Positions 33,016-42,586 of a DNA stretch of 64,000 nucleotides are shown here, one piece after another (position 1 is the stretch's first letter; the number at the start of each line of letters is the position of its first letter). Source of the DNA: JAAXKN01 sp036261625 (GTDB taxonomy: Bacteria > Bacteroidota > Ignavibacteria > Ignavibacteriales > SURF-24). Both the position numbers and the translations under genes were made by a program. Under the pieces are notes generated by a model. It searched no databases. It was not told where the DNA came from and was given only the letters and a program-made list of their open reading frames with translations. Where the stretch lies: assembly GCA_036261625.1 (NCBI GenBank), contig DATAKL010000048.1, positions 1 to 64,000 of the forward strand, written 5' to 3'.

Positions 33016-35538
33016 TTACTTCAGGAACATCATTTTACCTGAAGTTACATTATTGCCTGCTCTAACCCTGTAAATATAGGCTCCGCTGGGAAGTATGCTG
33101 CCCGAGTTATCCTCTCCGTGCCAGATCACCTGGTGTACTCCGGCCTGTGTCCGGGCGTTTATGAGCGTCCTTACCTCCTGCCCCAGCATATTATAAATCT
33201 TAACACTAAGGAAAGCTGCCGCAGGCAGACTGACCTTAATTGTTGTGGACGGGTTAAACGGATTGGGATAGTTCTGTGCAACTTCAAATTCAGCAGGAAT
33301 CATAGTATTATTTTTCTCAACACCTGTTACTGAAGCTGCCACAAAGCTTTCAATGCTGGAAAATGCTGAGGGCTTCCCATCCTTGTTAAATGACCTGACT
33401 CTCCAGTAGTATTTAGAACCGGCCGTAAGGCCGCTGAGCGCCTTAAAGCTTGATTCTATGCCTGTAAGACTCCGGGCCTCCGACATATCCTTATTAAGTG
33501 AGTACTGAACTTCGTATTTCAGCTGTGAGGACGATGCACGACAAAACCAGCTCAAAACAGGAGAATCCGTTTTAATCTTAACTCCCTTTACAGGACTTCC
33601 TGTAAGCGGAACAATTGATGATGAAACACCCGGGCTTACTGTAAATGAAGCAACAGCCGAATGGTCCGAAATGTTGGACTCATTACCATCTTCATATGAG
33701 TAAACTACCCATGCATACGTGGCACCCGGCGTAAGACCTGAAACCGTAGTTGTCATTTCTGTAAGATCACTTACCGAGGTAAAGAAGTTATCCTCACTGT
33801 AGGTAGAATAGTAAACCTCGACACGGAATTTTAACCCTGAGGCAGAACCCGGCAGGTACCACTGCAGCTCAGCTGATGTAGTTGTGATCTGTGTACCCGG
33901 CCAGGGTGAAGATGCTATCGGCTTTAAGGGCTTGACTGCTGCATCGGCAACTACTTTGAAATTGGCTGCTGCAGAAGGTTCGCTCCAGGTTAGACCATCC
34001 AGACTGGATTTGACATGCCAGTAATATTCCTTTCCTGCTGCAAGAGCGTTTTCACTTCCGCTGATAAATAAATCAGTTGTGGGATCAAGGGTTACTTTAT
34101 TTACATTAAAATCTTTATCATCGGCATATTCCACTAGGTATTGTAGTCCCGTCCCGTCTGCTCCAACATACCATGAGAAGTAAGGAGTCTTTGAATAAAC
34201 AGTTGTGCCCTTAACGGGCCACGAAGGAGTAGGAACAACTGCCGCAGGGACAATTCCTCCGTCAATTTTGAACTTTGCCTCTACAGTTGACCAGCCGGAA
34301 GCCTTCCCATCAGTTCCGTCAGGTGAAGATCTTACCTGCCAGAGGTAGGTTTCACCGGCAGTAAGACCGTCAAGTGAAGCATAACTCTCTGTGCTCCAGT
34401 CTGTTGAATCACCATAATCCGCATCGCTTAATTTTTTATACCGCATCTGGAAATAGAGCCCAGGAACATATGTATTCAAATACCAGCAGAACTGAACTGA
34501 AGTTGAGTAAACTGTGGCATTGCCCACAGGCCATGAAGGAACCGGTACCGGTGCAGTCTGAGCCAAACCGGAATATACCTTAAAATGAGCTTCTGCAGAA
34601 AGACTGCTTTCTTTTGTAGTGTCGCTTGCCAGCCTGGATTGTACTCTCCAGTAGTAATCCCCGGGCTGTAGATCTTCTGTAACGGAAGCATAACTGTCGG
34701 AACTCCAGTCTGTAAACTTCACTCCGGCATCTGTTGTATTGCTAAAGGATGTGTTTGAATAGTAAACCTTGAACTGCAGACCTGGATCTGCTGAACCGAG
34801 ATACCAGAAGAAATCCGGTTTTGAAGTGTAAACTGTTGCGCCTTTAACAGGCCAGCCTGGAGTAGGAACAATAGCTCCCGGATCAGCAGGAGTTGAAAAA
34901 CTTTCAATTGCGGAGTAGGATGTTATCGTTCCGCCAGCAGACTTTGAGCGCACCTGCCAGTAATAGGTCTTTCCCCCTTCCAGCGGGTCCAGTGTGTAAT
35001 ATGCGTCTTCCAGGTCTGAAACCAAGGTTGGACTTACAAGCATATTATCGACAGGTTCTGCATTTGAATACAACAGGTCATATTTGACGCCTGGACTGTA
35101 CGGGGTGGTGTACCAGGCAAAGTTTGCTGAAGTGGTGTATAACTTTACATTCTTTACAGGGTAAGTCAGAACAGGTGTTACTGCGGAAATAGTGTAAAAA
35201 GTTCTAATTTCAGAATACGGATATGGTGAAACATTTGCCCGAACATGCCAGTAGTACTGTTTATTATTCTCAAGGCGCTCTGCAGCTGTGGCTGGCGTCC
35301 ACGAAGTAGATGGTTCATTCACTACGGTTTCGTATGTTACGGTTGCAAATGTCTTGTCCGTAGAAATCTGAAGCCGGTAGGTGGTTGCTCCTGGCACAGA
35401 TACCCAGCTTATTATTGGTTCAATTGATACTCCGGCGGCTTTATCAGCCGGAGCACTTAGCGTAGGCTGTGCAAAAAGAGCCCCGGAAAAAAGAATGAAA
35501 AACAAAAATAAAAAGTTAGTAACAATAACTTTTTTCAT
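33016..35538 (-). CDS. Secreted FN3-repeat protein with type IX secretion sorting domain
   Basis: An 840-aa protein from the ATG at 35538 (GAGGGGA 5 nt upstream). Signal peptide MKKVIVTNFLFLFFILFSG…AQ, then about seven fibronectin type III-like repeats, each opening with PVKGxTVYTxxPxFxWY or a variant and ending in YYWxVRS. The last 85 residues are a type IX sorting domain: AEFEVAQNYPNPFNPSTTI, then LSVKIYNMLGQEVRTL and a final SGAYIYRVRAGN. It should be exported by the T9SS and attached to or released from the surface. Ligand unknown. Confidence 0.9.
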   Translation of the reverse strand: MKKVIVTNFLFLFFILFSGALFAQPTLSAPADKAAGVSIEPIISWVSVPGATTYRLQISTDKTFATVTYETVVNEPSTSWTPATAAERLENNKQYYWHVRANVSPYPYSEIRTFYTISAVTPVLTYPVKNVKLYTTSANFAWYTTPYSPGVKYDLLYSNAEPVDNMLVSPTLVSDLEDAYYTLDPLEGGKTYYWQVRSKSAGGTITSYSAIESFSTPADPGAIVPTPGWPVKGATVYTSKPDFFWYLGSADPGLQFKVYYSNTSFSNTTDAGVKFTDWSSDSYASVTEDLQPGDYYWRVQSRLASDTTKESSLSAEAHFKVYSGLAQTAPVPVPSWPVGNATVYSTSVQFCWYLNTYVPGLYFQMRYKKLSDADYGDSTDWSTESYASLDGLTAGETYLWQVRSSPDGTDGKASGWSTVEAKFKIDGGIVPAAVVPTPSWPVKGTTVYSKTPYFSWYVGADGTGLQYLVEYADDKDFNVNKVTLDPTTDLFISGSENALAAGKEYYWHVKSSLDGLTWSEPSAAANFKVVADAAVKPLKPIASSPWPGTQITTTSAELQWYLPGSASGLKFRVEVYYSTYSEDNFFTSVSDLTEMTTTVSGLTPGATYAWVVYSYEDGNESNISDHSAVASFTVSPGVSSSIVPLTGSPVKGVKIKTDSPVLSWFCRASSSQLKYEVQYSLNKDMSEARSLTGIESSFKALSGLTAGSKYYWRVRSFNKDGKPSAFSSIESFVAASVTGVEKNNTMIPAEFEVAQNYPNPFNPSTTIKVSLPAAAFLSVKIYNMLGQEVRTLINARTQAGVHQVIWHGEDNSGSILPSGAYIYRVRAGNNVTSGKMMFLK

Positions 35539-35860
35539 TTTTCCCCTCAAGTTATAAATGTATAAGTAATTACAGATTGACTTTAAGAAAGGAAGCGTAA
35601 AATAACTTACATCAGGAAAATACCTGCCTGGAAGCTCCAGGAGCCGAAATATTTATATTAAATTTCAGTTATGTCAGAGAATAGAAAAGAAAAAATTATG
35701 GAGCCCCGGAAAAGCAATGAGCCGCATCACGGCATTTTATAAAAAAAATACTCCTTTCAAGTTAACAGGTGAAAAATTTAATGTCAAGTGTCAGAGCAGG
35801 ATTTTGGAATATTTTTGCAGCCCGAACGGGCCCTGGTAAGAGATGCCATATGGTGGAAAA
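35539..35860. other. Intergenic region, AT-rich with two small hairpins
   Basis: Between two leftward genes. It holds small hairpins: CCTGGA-agc-TCCAGG near 35626 and GCCC-gaac-GGGC near 35819, the latter beyond the stop of the SGNH gene. It must carry the promoter of the FN3 gene. No coding or RNA gene seen. Confidence 0.5.
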
Positions 35861-36544
35861 CTAGTCTGTTCCCTGTGTTAAATGCCTGCTGATTACAGAC
35901 TCAATTTCATCGCGCCAGATGACGTAGCCCCGGGCATTGAGGTGAATGCCGTCAAGCGTGAGTTCACTTTGAAGATATCCCCCGCGGCTCATCTTTGAAT
36001 TCAGGTCGATAAAAAGCACGCCGTTTTTATCGGCATAGGCTTTCAGCAGATTGTTCAGGATAGCAATTTCACGATTTTTCTGTGCGGAAAGAAGATACTT
36101 TGAAGAGACATACAGCGGTGACTGTATTACAGGAATTATATTATGCTCCCTGAGAGCTTCAATAACTTTTATAAAGTTTGCAGCTGTCGGTTCAGCCGGA
36201 TACCCGGAGTATATATCATTAACACCTCCCATGATAAAACATATTTTTGGATTGAGCCTGTAGACATAGTCCATCCTTCCCAGAAAATCCTTTATACCGT
36301 CGCCCGGAATTCCCCGCTCGGCAACGTCGGTTCTTCCAAGAAGTTCATTCCAGTTAACTCCGTGTGTAAGGGAGTTTCCAAGCATTACAATTTCCGCATG
36401 CTTTGTCTTATAAACATCATACAGCGATGTCTGCATGCGGTGGTCGGGGGTCCCTTTATAGTAAGTGGTATCCGAAAGAGCGCGGACTTCCGGGGCCGTT
36501 AAGAAAAGAAAAATCAATGTGCAATATATTACTTTCCTTTTCAT
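35861..36544 (-). CDS. SGNH/GDSL hydrolase (paralogue 1)
   Basis: A 227-aa exported hydrolase. Signal peptide MKRKVIYCTLIFLFLTAPEVRA; block I VMLGNSLTHG (Ser58 nucleophile), GIPGDG (Gly block), GGVNDIYSG (Asn block) and DGIHLNARGY (Asp-His pair). Such enzymes remove or transfer acetyl or acyl groups on glycans. Very similar to the protein at 41774-42463 at the other end of this cluster, so one is a duplication. It follows the MBOAT acyltransferase gene by 38 bp, implying a role in the same acylation pathway. Confidence 0.87.
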   Translation of the reverse strand: MKRKVIYCTLIFLFLTAPEVRALSDTTYYKGTPDHRMQTSLYDVYKTKHAEIVMLGNSLTHGVNWNELLGRTDVAERGIPGDGIKDFLGRMDYVYRLNPKICFIMGGVNDIYSGYPAEPTAANFIKVIEALREHNIIPVIQSPLYVSSKYLLSAQKNREIAILNNLLKAYADKNGVLFIDLNSKMSRGGYLQSELTLDGIHLNARGYVIWRDEIESVISRHLTQGTD

Positions 36545-36582
36545 CCTGCTGCTTTACAACTTAAGTATTAACTTCCCTTGTG

Positions 36583-38085
36583 TTAAAACTGAAAATAAAT
36601 AAACGGCTGGAGGTCAGCCGACTTTGCCTGTGCCACAACCCATATAGCCACAGCCAGAATGAAAGCCTTTGCCGGCAGCGGGGTTCTTGTTATCAGTTCC
36701 GAAACCTTTAATTCAACAGATTTAGGCACAAAGTGCAGAATGTATCCCGTTATAATTAAAGCCAGCACCACTGGGTATGCCTGAACAAACTGAGGGAAAA
36801 CTCCCCCTTTGAAATAACTGAATATCTGAGAGAACATATCCATGGCTGCCGAAAAGTTTGCCGCTCCGAAAAGAACCCATGTTACTGCAATGAGATGGAA
36901 AGTAATGAAAACCTGAAAAGCATGAAGCACTTTTGAGTTACTGATGCCGAGCTTTTCATAGAACTTCTGTCTCGGCTTTTTCGTAAAAAGAGCAATGGCC
37001 ATCATTAGACCGTGAACAGCGCCCCAGAGTACGAATGTATATGATGCTCCGTGCCAGAGCCCGCAGATTAAAAATGTAACAATGAGAGCAGAAGCATTCC
37101 CCAGCGTTCTCAGGCTTCTGAACTTCATCTGCAGCGGGCGGAAGAGGTAATCCAGGAACCAGCTGGACAGAGAAATATGCCAGCGCCTCCAGAATTCTGC
37201 AATTGAAGATGCCTGATAAGGAGAATTGAAATTTTCCATGAGCTTAAAGCCCATCAAAAGAGCGATGCCTATGGCAATATCCGAGTAGCCTGAAAAATCG
37301 CAGTACACTTTTAAGGCATAACCATAAACGGCAAGCAGGTTTTCAACACCCGTGTAGCGTGTAGGCATTTCAAAGATACGGTCTACAAAATTTACACCTA
37401 TGTAGTCGGCTATTACAACTTTCTTAAACAGGCCGGAAATAATCAGGAAAATTCCTCTTCCAATATAAATTTCCGGGATCTGCAGATCCTGCTTTACCTG
37501 CGGCAGAAATTCCGGGGCCCGGTCAATTGGTCCTGCCAGAATATTCGGAAAGAAGGAAACATAGAGAAGGAAATCCCTGAAACTTTTTTCAGCCTCCATT
37601 TTCTCCAGGTAAACATCAATTACGTAACTTAGCGCCTTAAATGTAAAGAATGATATTCCCACGGGAAGAAATATGTCCAGAGGCGTAATGGCTGAAGACT
37701 TTATGTGATTTACTATATCAATAAAAAAGTTTGTGTACTTAAAGTAAAACAGCACTCCGATGTTAACCGCAACCGATGCTATAAGAAGCATCTTTTTCTT
37801 CAGATAGCTTTCCCCGGAGGACTGTATGGATTTTCCCGCATAGAAATTAAAGACAGAGCTGAAGACCAACAAGAGGAAGTATAATCCTGCTGCCTTATAA
37901 TAGAAAAAAAGAGAAAAGACAATGATAAGGTATACCCTGAAGTTCCTGCTTTTGGAGAATGCCGCATAGAAGACAAGGAATGCAAAGAAGAAAAATAAAA
38001 ACTCGGCCGTGCTGAATAAAAGCGGGTCGTCCGGAATATATTTAAACAGGGAAAGAAGTTTTTCAAGATCGATATTACTAAACAT
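36583..38085 (-). CDS. MBOAT membrane O-acyltransferase (AlgI/DltB-like)
   Basis: A 500-aa polytopic acyltransferase. The MBOAT core shows GPIDRAPEFLPQ, YCDFSGYSDIAIG, EFWRRWHISLSSWF and CGLWHGASYTFVLWG with the catalytic His. These proteins move acyl groups across or at the inner membrane to a carrier-held or extracellular acceptor. With the downstream SGNH hydrolase and upstream carrier protein, ligase and second SGNH-like protein it makes a dlt/alginate-style acylation unit. The acyl group is probably a fatty or short-chain acyl. Confidence 0.93.
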   Translation of the reverse strand: MFSNIDLEKLLSLFKYIPDDPLLFSTAEFLFFFFAFLVFYAAFSKSRNFRVYLIIVFSLFFYYKAAGLYFLLLVFSSVFNFYAGKSIQSSGESYLKKKMLLIASVAVNIGVLFYFKYTNFFIDIVNHIKSSAITPLDIFLPVGISFFTFKALSYVIDVYLEKMEAEKSFRDFLLYVSFFPNILAGPIDRAPEFLPQVKQDLQIPEIYIGRGIFLIISGLFKKVVIADYIGVNFVDRIFEMPTRYTGVENLLAVYGYALKVYCDFSGYSDIAIGIALLMGFKLMENFNSPYQASSIAEFWRRWHISLSSWFLDYLFRPLQMKFRSLRTLGNASALIVTFLICGLWHGASYTFVLWGAVHGLMMAIALFTKKPRQKFYEKLGISNSKVLHAFQVFITFHLIAVTWVLFGAANFSAAMDMFSQIFSYFKGGVFPQFVQAYPVVLALIITGYILHFVPKSVELKVSELITRTPLPAKAFILAVAIWVVAQAKSADLQPFIYFQF

Positions 38086-38176
38086 TCCTTATCCGTCAAT
38101 TAAGTTAAAATGATCATTTATGACTGCATGTAGAGTAACTGGCCATTTATGAAGCAGCCGTAGTTTTTTTTACTAG

Positions 38177-38407
38177 TCAGCTGACCTTTGAGTCAACGAG
38201 ATTCTGAAGGTCGCCAATGTTCTTTAGTTTCAGGATTTCGATATTCTTAAAGCGGACCTGGTATTCCTTCTCAACGGCCAGGATAACGTTTATATGATTT
38301 AATGAATCCCAGCCCGGCACCTCGGTTGCTTTTGTATCGCGCGTTATGTTGTAGTCTTCCAGGTTAAGGACAGCAAGAATTGTTTTTTTCAGTCTCTCAG
38401 AGATCAT
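38177..38407 (-). CDS. Acyl carrier protein
   Basis: A 76-aa carrier protein; the 4'-phosphopantetheine Ser35 is in PGWDSLNHINV. Unlike fatty-acid ACP it lacks the strict DSLDTVE motif, as expected for specialised carriers. It starts one base after the acyl-AMP ligase stop region and is followed by the MBOAT gene. It likely receives the acyl group from the ligase and offers it to the MBOAT protein, as DltC does in teichoic acid D-alanylation. Confidence 0.9.
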   Translation of the reverse strand: MISERLKKTILAVLNLEDYNITRDTKATEVPGWDSLNHINVILAVEKEYQVRFKNIEILKLKNIGDLQNLVDSKVS

Positions 38408-38408
38408 T

Positions 38409-40133
38409 TTACCCCCATAGTACTTCTTCTTTACTTTTTAATATTCTTTCCATATTGGCCTTGCGGGCAGGCTTTCCGGCTGAACTCTTAATAAGCCATC
38501 TTGGAGGCACAATATAAACATTTTTTATGGTAACATCTATCTGCATTCCCGTTTTAATAATATCCAGGCGCAGTTTTTTCAGGCTCTCCGACTCAGTATA
38601 GTTTGATTCGGCAATAACGCTAATCTGTTCACTTCCGATTGAGGAGTCCTCCTCGCCGAAAGCTATTACACGTCCGGGAATAACGCCCTCGGCCTGCATT
38701 ACAGCATCCTCGACGTCCTCGGGATAAATGTTATTTCCTGCAACGATAATAATGTCTTTTTTTCTCCCGATGGCATAGAAGTAGCCATTCAAAAGAAAGC
38801 CGTAGTCGCCGCTGTAGTACCAGCCGTCTTTAAGAACCTCTGCAGTTTTTTCAGGATAGTTTCTGTAGCCCTCGAAAACAGTTTCAGATTTTATTACAAT
38901 TTCACCGACCAATCCCTCGGGGAGTTCACTCCCGTCGGCCCCGAGTATTTTAATCTGTGTACCCCTGATCGGGCGGCCCGAAGAGACGCACTCACGGATA
39001 ACAGCCGAGTCGCCGTCGGCAATCTTCACAATTCCCTTTGAAAGCAGCTGCCGGTCTACCTTTATATGCTCCGGCTGTCTGCCCGGTTCAGTCTGTGTGG
39101 CTGAAAAAGTAATTTCCGCCATTCCATAACAGGCGCCGAATTTTTCTTTTGTAATTCCGAGCGGGGAAAAACATTCCATAAATTTTTCAAAGCTCTCATG
39201 CCTGACAGGCTCACTGCAGTTGACGAGCATTCTTACCGATTCAAGCGATATATCCTCAAGCTCTTCAGTACGGATCTTATCGCTCATCAGGTTGAATGCA
39301 AAGTTCGGCAGCCAGGCAAGCGTGGCCTTTTCTTTTGAAATTGCATCCAGCAGAATCTCAGGCACCATCACCCACTGGAACGGATCGATCTGAATCGATG
39401 GAATGCCTGAGGCCAGAGGCATCTGGAATGCTGCAATGAGGCCCATATCGTGATACAATGGGAGCCAGCTTACAATCTTATCTGAATCTGTGAGCCTTAT
39501 TGCCTCGGAATAGTTTGCAATATGCAGAAGTATTTCCCTGTTTGTAAGAAGAACCGGTTTCTGCAGACCCGTTGTGCCAGAGGAGTGCTGAAGTAAAAAA
39601 TGATCGGAAGATTTCAGGTTTGTGCGGATGTTAAGTATTTCCTTGTACTCCTCGTTGCTGGCCGGCATATCGCAATGGAATTCCAGCGGGAAAACAATGC
39701 CTTTGATGGCGCTGTTCTGACTGAGCGTCAGCGGAGCCACAATATTTTCCAGATCCCTTTCAGTCATAATCCAGTCCAGACCTGAATGCATTGCCATGCC
39801 TTCGAGTCCCTGTCTGAATTTTTCGGGATGCAGTCTCCCGTTCGGATAAGCAAGAACAGCAGGAATGGCTCCAATGCTTGCAATTGAAAGATAGAGGGGA
39901 TAAAACTCCGCATTATGTCTTATGATGATTGCACAGACATCCCCTTTTCGTATCCCCTTCTGTCTTAAGATCAGTGCAAACTTATCAGCCCTTGAAAGCA
40001 GGCTGCCGAAAGTCCACCTGAAGGGTTCTTTTTCAGCATCCCAGTGTATAACAGCCTCTTTATCGGGAAACAGGGCTGCATTCAGGCTCCATCTTTCCCA
40101 GATGGTTTCGTTTGGATTAAATCTGTTGATCAT
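38409..40133 (-). CDS. Fatty-acyl-AMP ligase-like adenylating enzyme
   Basis: A 574-aa ANL-superfamily enzyme that activates a carboxylic acid as acyl-AMP and loads a carrier protein. Motifs: HSSGTTGLQKPVLL (P-loop), SWLPLYHDMGLIAAF (the LPLYHDMGLI pattern common in fatty-acyl-AMP ligases), YYSGDYGFL, GRKKDIIIVAGNNIYPEDVE, and the late Lys in SAGKPARKANM. With the adjacent carrier protein (stop and start nearly touch) it supplies acyl groups to the MBOAT. It takes the place of DltA, but the substrate is more likely a fatty acid than D-Ala. Confidence 0.88.
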   Translation of the reverse strand: MINRFNPNETIWERWSLNAALFPDKEAVIHWDAEKEPFRWTFGSLLSRADKFALILRQKGIRKGDVCAIIIRHNAEFYPLYLSIASIGAIPAVLAYPNGRLHPEKFRQGLEGMAMHSGLDWIMTERDLENIVAPLTLSQNSAIKGIVFPLEFHCDMPASNEEYKEILNIRTNLKSSDHFLLQHSSGTTGLQKPVLLTNREILLHIANYSEAIRLTDSDKIVSWLPLYHDMGLIAAFQMPLASGIPSIQIDPFQWVMVPEILLDAISKEKATLAWLPNFAFNLMSDKIRTEELEDISLESVRMLVNCSEPVRHESFEKFMECFSPLGITKEKFGACYGMAEITFSATQTEPGRQPEHIKVDRQLLSKGIVKIADGDSAVIRECVSSGRPIRGTQIKILGADGSELPEGLVGEIVIKSETVFEGYRNYPEKTAEVLKDGWYYSGDYGFLLNGYFYAIGRKKDIIIVAGNNIYPEDVEDAVMQAEGVIPGRVIAFGEEDSSIGSEQISVIAESNYTESESLKKLRLDIIKTGMQIDVTIKNVYIVPPRWLIKSSAGKPARKANMERILKSKEEVLWG

Positions 40134-40166
40134 AGTTTCTTGCCTAAAGTTATAAATTACAACCGT

Positions 40167-41627
40167 TTATTTCTGGGAATAATATCCATTCAGTATCGCC
40201 TTTGAGAGCATTTGTGCAACTTTTTTCGAGCCGTCGAGCGATATATGCTCATAATCCTTAAAGGCCAAACCTGAGCCCGCCCATGCTACCATTGAATTCT
40301 CTCCTCCCATTGCCTCAAACATATTCCAGAATGTAACGCCTGTGGATTGGGCAATTTTTTTCTGTGATTCGACCATTTTAAGAATATTGGGATCGGTAGC
40401 GAACCTTGTTCCCCTCTTTATAGCCCTGTCGCCAACGCCGACAAGGAGTATGCTGGCCTGGGGGAAACTGCTTTTCAGTTCGTTTATTACATTTATCATC
40501 TGGCTTTCATACCAGCCGAAGTTTACACTGCCGGTAGAGACCATGTTTTGTCCGAAGCTGAGGATGATAAGTTTATAGTCAAGATACTTGTTGAAATCCT
40601 TCATCACTTCCGGAGATATATCCCTGAACGAAGTTCCGGTGTTTCCTCTCCATGCAAAGTTATCAAGATAAAGCCCTGGTCCGGTTTCCATGCTGATTCC
40701 GTAGAACTTTGCCTGTTCGGCCTGTGTGGCGGTCATCTTGAATGAGGTGCCGTTTGAAGGTACGGTAAGAAGCAGTTCCTTGATCCCCTTGCCGGTGCGC
40801 AGAGGAGCCGACTGCTCCTGTCCATTATTGAAAGAATATCTGATGGAGGAGTTCTTTGCATCGGTATAATAGATCTTTATTGTTCTGAAGGCACTTGCAG
40901 ATGAATAACGGTTAAGACAGTTGTACTTTACCCAGCTTCCGGCCTTTGGAATAAATGCAAAGCCGTTAATTCCCAGAGGAATATTGGCTTCCTTTCCGAT
41001 TATAACAGAAGAGGTTTTCCAGTCCGGTGAAAAAGAAATGCCGGTTGAAACCCTGAATGAAACGTCCTGAGATGTAACCGGGAGGAATCCCACGCCCATG
41101 CCTCCGAACTCTTTCTGCAGGGCCTGCCTGATGTCGGCATCAATGAGATCACCTTCAAGTCCTGAATCGCCATAGTGTGCAATCCTGACGCTTTTTGAAC
41201 GGGACTGCTTAAGAGCCGCATAAAAGTTCTTCATCTGAGCCACATTGCCCGAAAGGGGTACATCTTTAACGGGCTGCAGGGCGGAATTTCCTTCTTCCAT
41301 TTTCTGGAGCCCGGTGATATTCTCTAAAGAATTACCGTCTTCTCCTAGAAGCCGAACAAAGGGCTCAAAAAGCACTTCTGAGGGAAAAGAAGCGAAGATT
41401 ACCTTTCCGGCGGGCGGGAGTGAAGCAGAATTTATTCCGGAGGTGTGAATAGCTTCCCGATTAAGGCTTAAGAGTGAATCGGGCTTAATATCTGCAAAGA
41501 AACTTACCGGTTTTGTCTTAAAGAAAAGAATATTTACACCTTCAGGAATGTAAGAAAGAACAAAAGAAAACAGAATGGCCATGCCGACTATAATTACAGG
41601 CCTGTTCTTAGGCTTGATTGATGACAT
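40167..41627 (-). CDS. SGNH-like periplasmic protein of the acylation cluster
   Basis: A 486-aa protein with an N-terminal membrane anchor (VIIVGMAILFSFVLSYIPE, residues 11-29) and a periplasmic part. It shows a variant SGNH pattern: AHYGDSGLEGDLID (Ser), ILSFGQNM (Asn position) and DYEHISLDGSKKVA (Asp-His). This is reminiscent of DltD and of the AlgX/AlgJ proteins that finish acylation on the outer face. Its place, just upstream of the ligase gene, supports that role. The start at 41627 follows a tandem-repeat upstream region. Confidence 0.72.
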   Translation of the reverse strand: MSSIKPKNRPVIIVGMAILFSFVLSYIPEGVNILFFKTKPVSFFADIKPDSLLSLNREAIHTSGINSASLPPAGKVIFASFPSEVLFEPFVRLLGEDGNSLENITGLQKMEEGNSALQPVKDVPLSGNVAQMKNFYAALKQSRSKSVRIAHYGDSGLEGDLIDADIRQALQKEFGGMGVGFLPVTSQDVSFRVSTGISFSPDWKTSSVIIGKEANIPLGINGFAFIPKAGSWVKYNCLNRYSSASAFRTIKIYYTDAKNSSIRYSFNNGQEQSAPLRTGKGIKELLLTVPSNGTSFKMTATQAEQAKFYGISMETGPGLYLDNFAWRGNTGTSFRDISPEVMKDFNKYLDYKLIILSFGQNMVSTGSVNFGWYESQMINVINELKSSFPQASILLVGVGDRAIKRGTRFATDPNILKMVESQKKIAQSTGVTFWNMFEAMGGENSMVAWAGSGLAFKDYEHISLDGSKKVAQMLSKAILNGYYSQK

Positions 41628-41682
41628 AAGGATTTCCTTCCATATAGTTAAAACGTTTAGTGGGATTTATACCCGGTTTCTA

Positions 41683-41756
41683 TATAAAAACTTTTTCAGT
41701 ATAAAACTGTTTCAGCATAAAACTGTTTCAGCATAAAACTTTTTCAGCATATTCAG
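41683..41756. repeat. 16-bp tandem repeats
   Basis: TATAAAACTGTTTCAG-type units run from 41683 to 41756: one 17-nt unit, three 16-nt units with 1-2 changes, and a partial one. They lie between the first SGNH gene and the second, in the region where the promoter of the SGNH-like gene could lie. Confidence 0.85.
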
Positions 41757-41773
41757 CAGAAAAGAAGAGTAAG

Positions 41774-42463
41774 CTATCGGGTCAGTTTATTTAATATCGG
41801 ATCGAGTTCTTCACGCCAGATGGCATATCCATTGGCATTCAGGTGCAGTCCATCGTATGTCAGTTCATTTCTCAAAAGTCCGTTTTGTGTCATTTTCGAA
41901 TTAAGATCCACGAAAGTCAGGTTGTTCTTCTCAGCATAGCTTCTGAGCATCATATTCAATTTATTGACTTCCGGATTCTTATCGTGTGCATTATGCCACT
42001 TTTCCGAAACCAAAAGCGTCGACTGAATGACAGGAATAATATTATGTTTCTGAAGCTCACGGATCAGCTTTACATATTCAGTGAACACAGTCTCTGCGCT
42101 GTAGCCGGAATAGATGTCATTTATCCCTCCCATGATAAAGCAGACCTTAGGATTAAGTTTGAATACATAATCCAGGCGGCTTAAGAATCCTTCAACAATA
42201 TCGCTCGGAATTCCCCTTTCTACAATATCAGTCCTTCCCATCAGCTCGTTCCAGTTCACTCCGTGCGTTATGGAATTTCCAAGCATTAAAACGCCGGCAT
42301 GCTGTGTCCTGTATATGTTGTATAACCCTGTCTGAAGCCAGTAATTTGGGTTTTGCTTATAAACTGCAGTAGTATCGGATCCCGAAAAAAAAGCAAAGCA
42401 TCTTGCGTTAAAAAGAAAAGTATAAAACAGAATCAGTACTATTGGCATTCTGCCTTTTTTCAT
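41774..42463 (-). CDS. SGNH/GDSL hydrolase (paralogue 2)
   Basis: A 229-aa exported hydrolase from the ATG at 42463 (MKKGRMPIVLILF), which has GAGGGGA 4 nt upstream; a longer frame to 42544 lacks support, and the shorter start makes the length match paralogue 1 (227 aa). Motifs: LMLGNSITHG, GGINDIYSG and DGLHLNANGY. Residues around VNWNELMGRTDIVERGIP are nearly identical to the copy at 35861-36544. First gene of the acylation cluster. Confidence 0.87.
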   Translation of the reverse strand: MKKGRMPIVLILFYTFLFNARCFAFFSGSDTTAVYKQNPNYWLQTGLYNIYRTQHAGVLMLGNSITHGVNWNELMGRTDIVERGIPSDIVEGFLSRLDYVFKLNPKVCFIMGGINDIYSGYSAETVFTEYVKLIRELQKHNIIPVIQSTLLVSEKWHNAHDKNPEVNKLNMMLRSYAEKNNLTFVDLNSKMTQNGLLRNELTYDGLHLNANGYAIWREELDPILNKLTR

Positions 42464-42586
42464 TTGTCCCCTCAAAAGTCCGTTAGCAGTAAATATTAAA
42501 AAATAAAGGATAAAATCCAAGCAGAAATGTCGTCTTGGAGTCAAAAGCGTGGATAATTATGTGACAAAGCTCATAAAGGAGACAGC

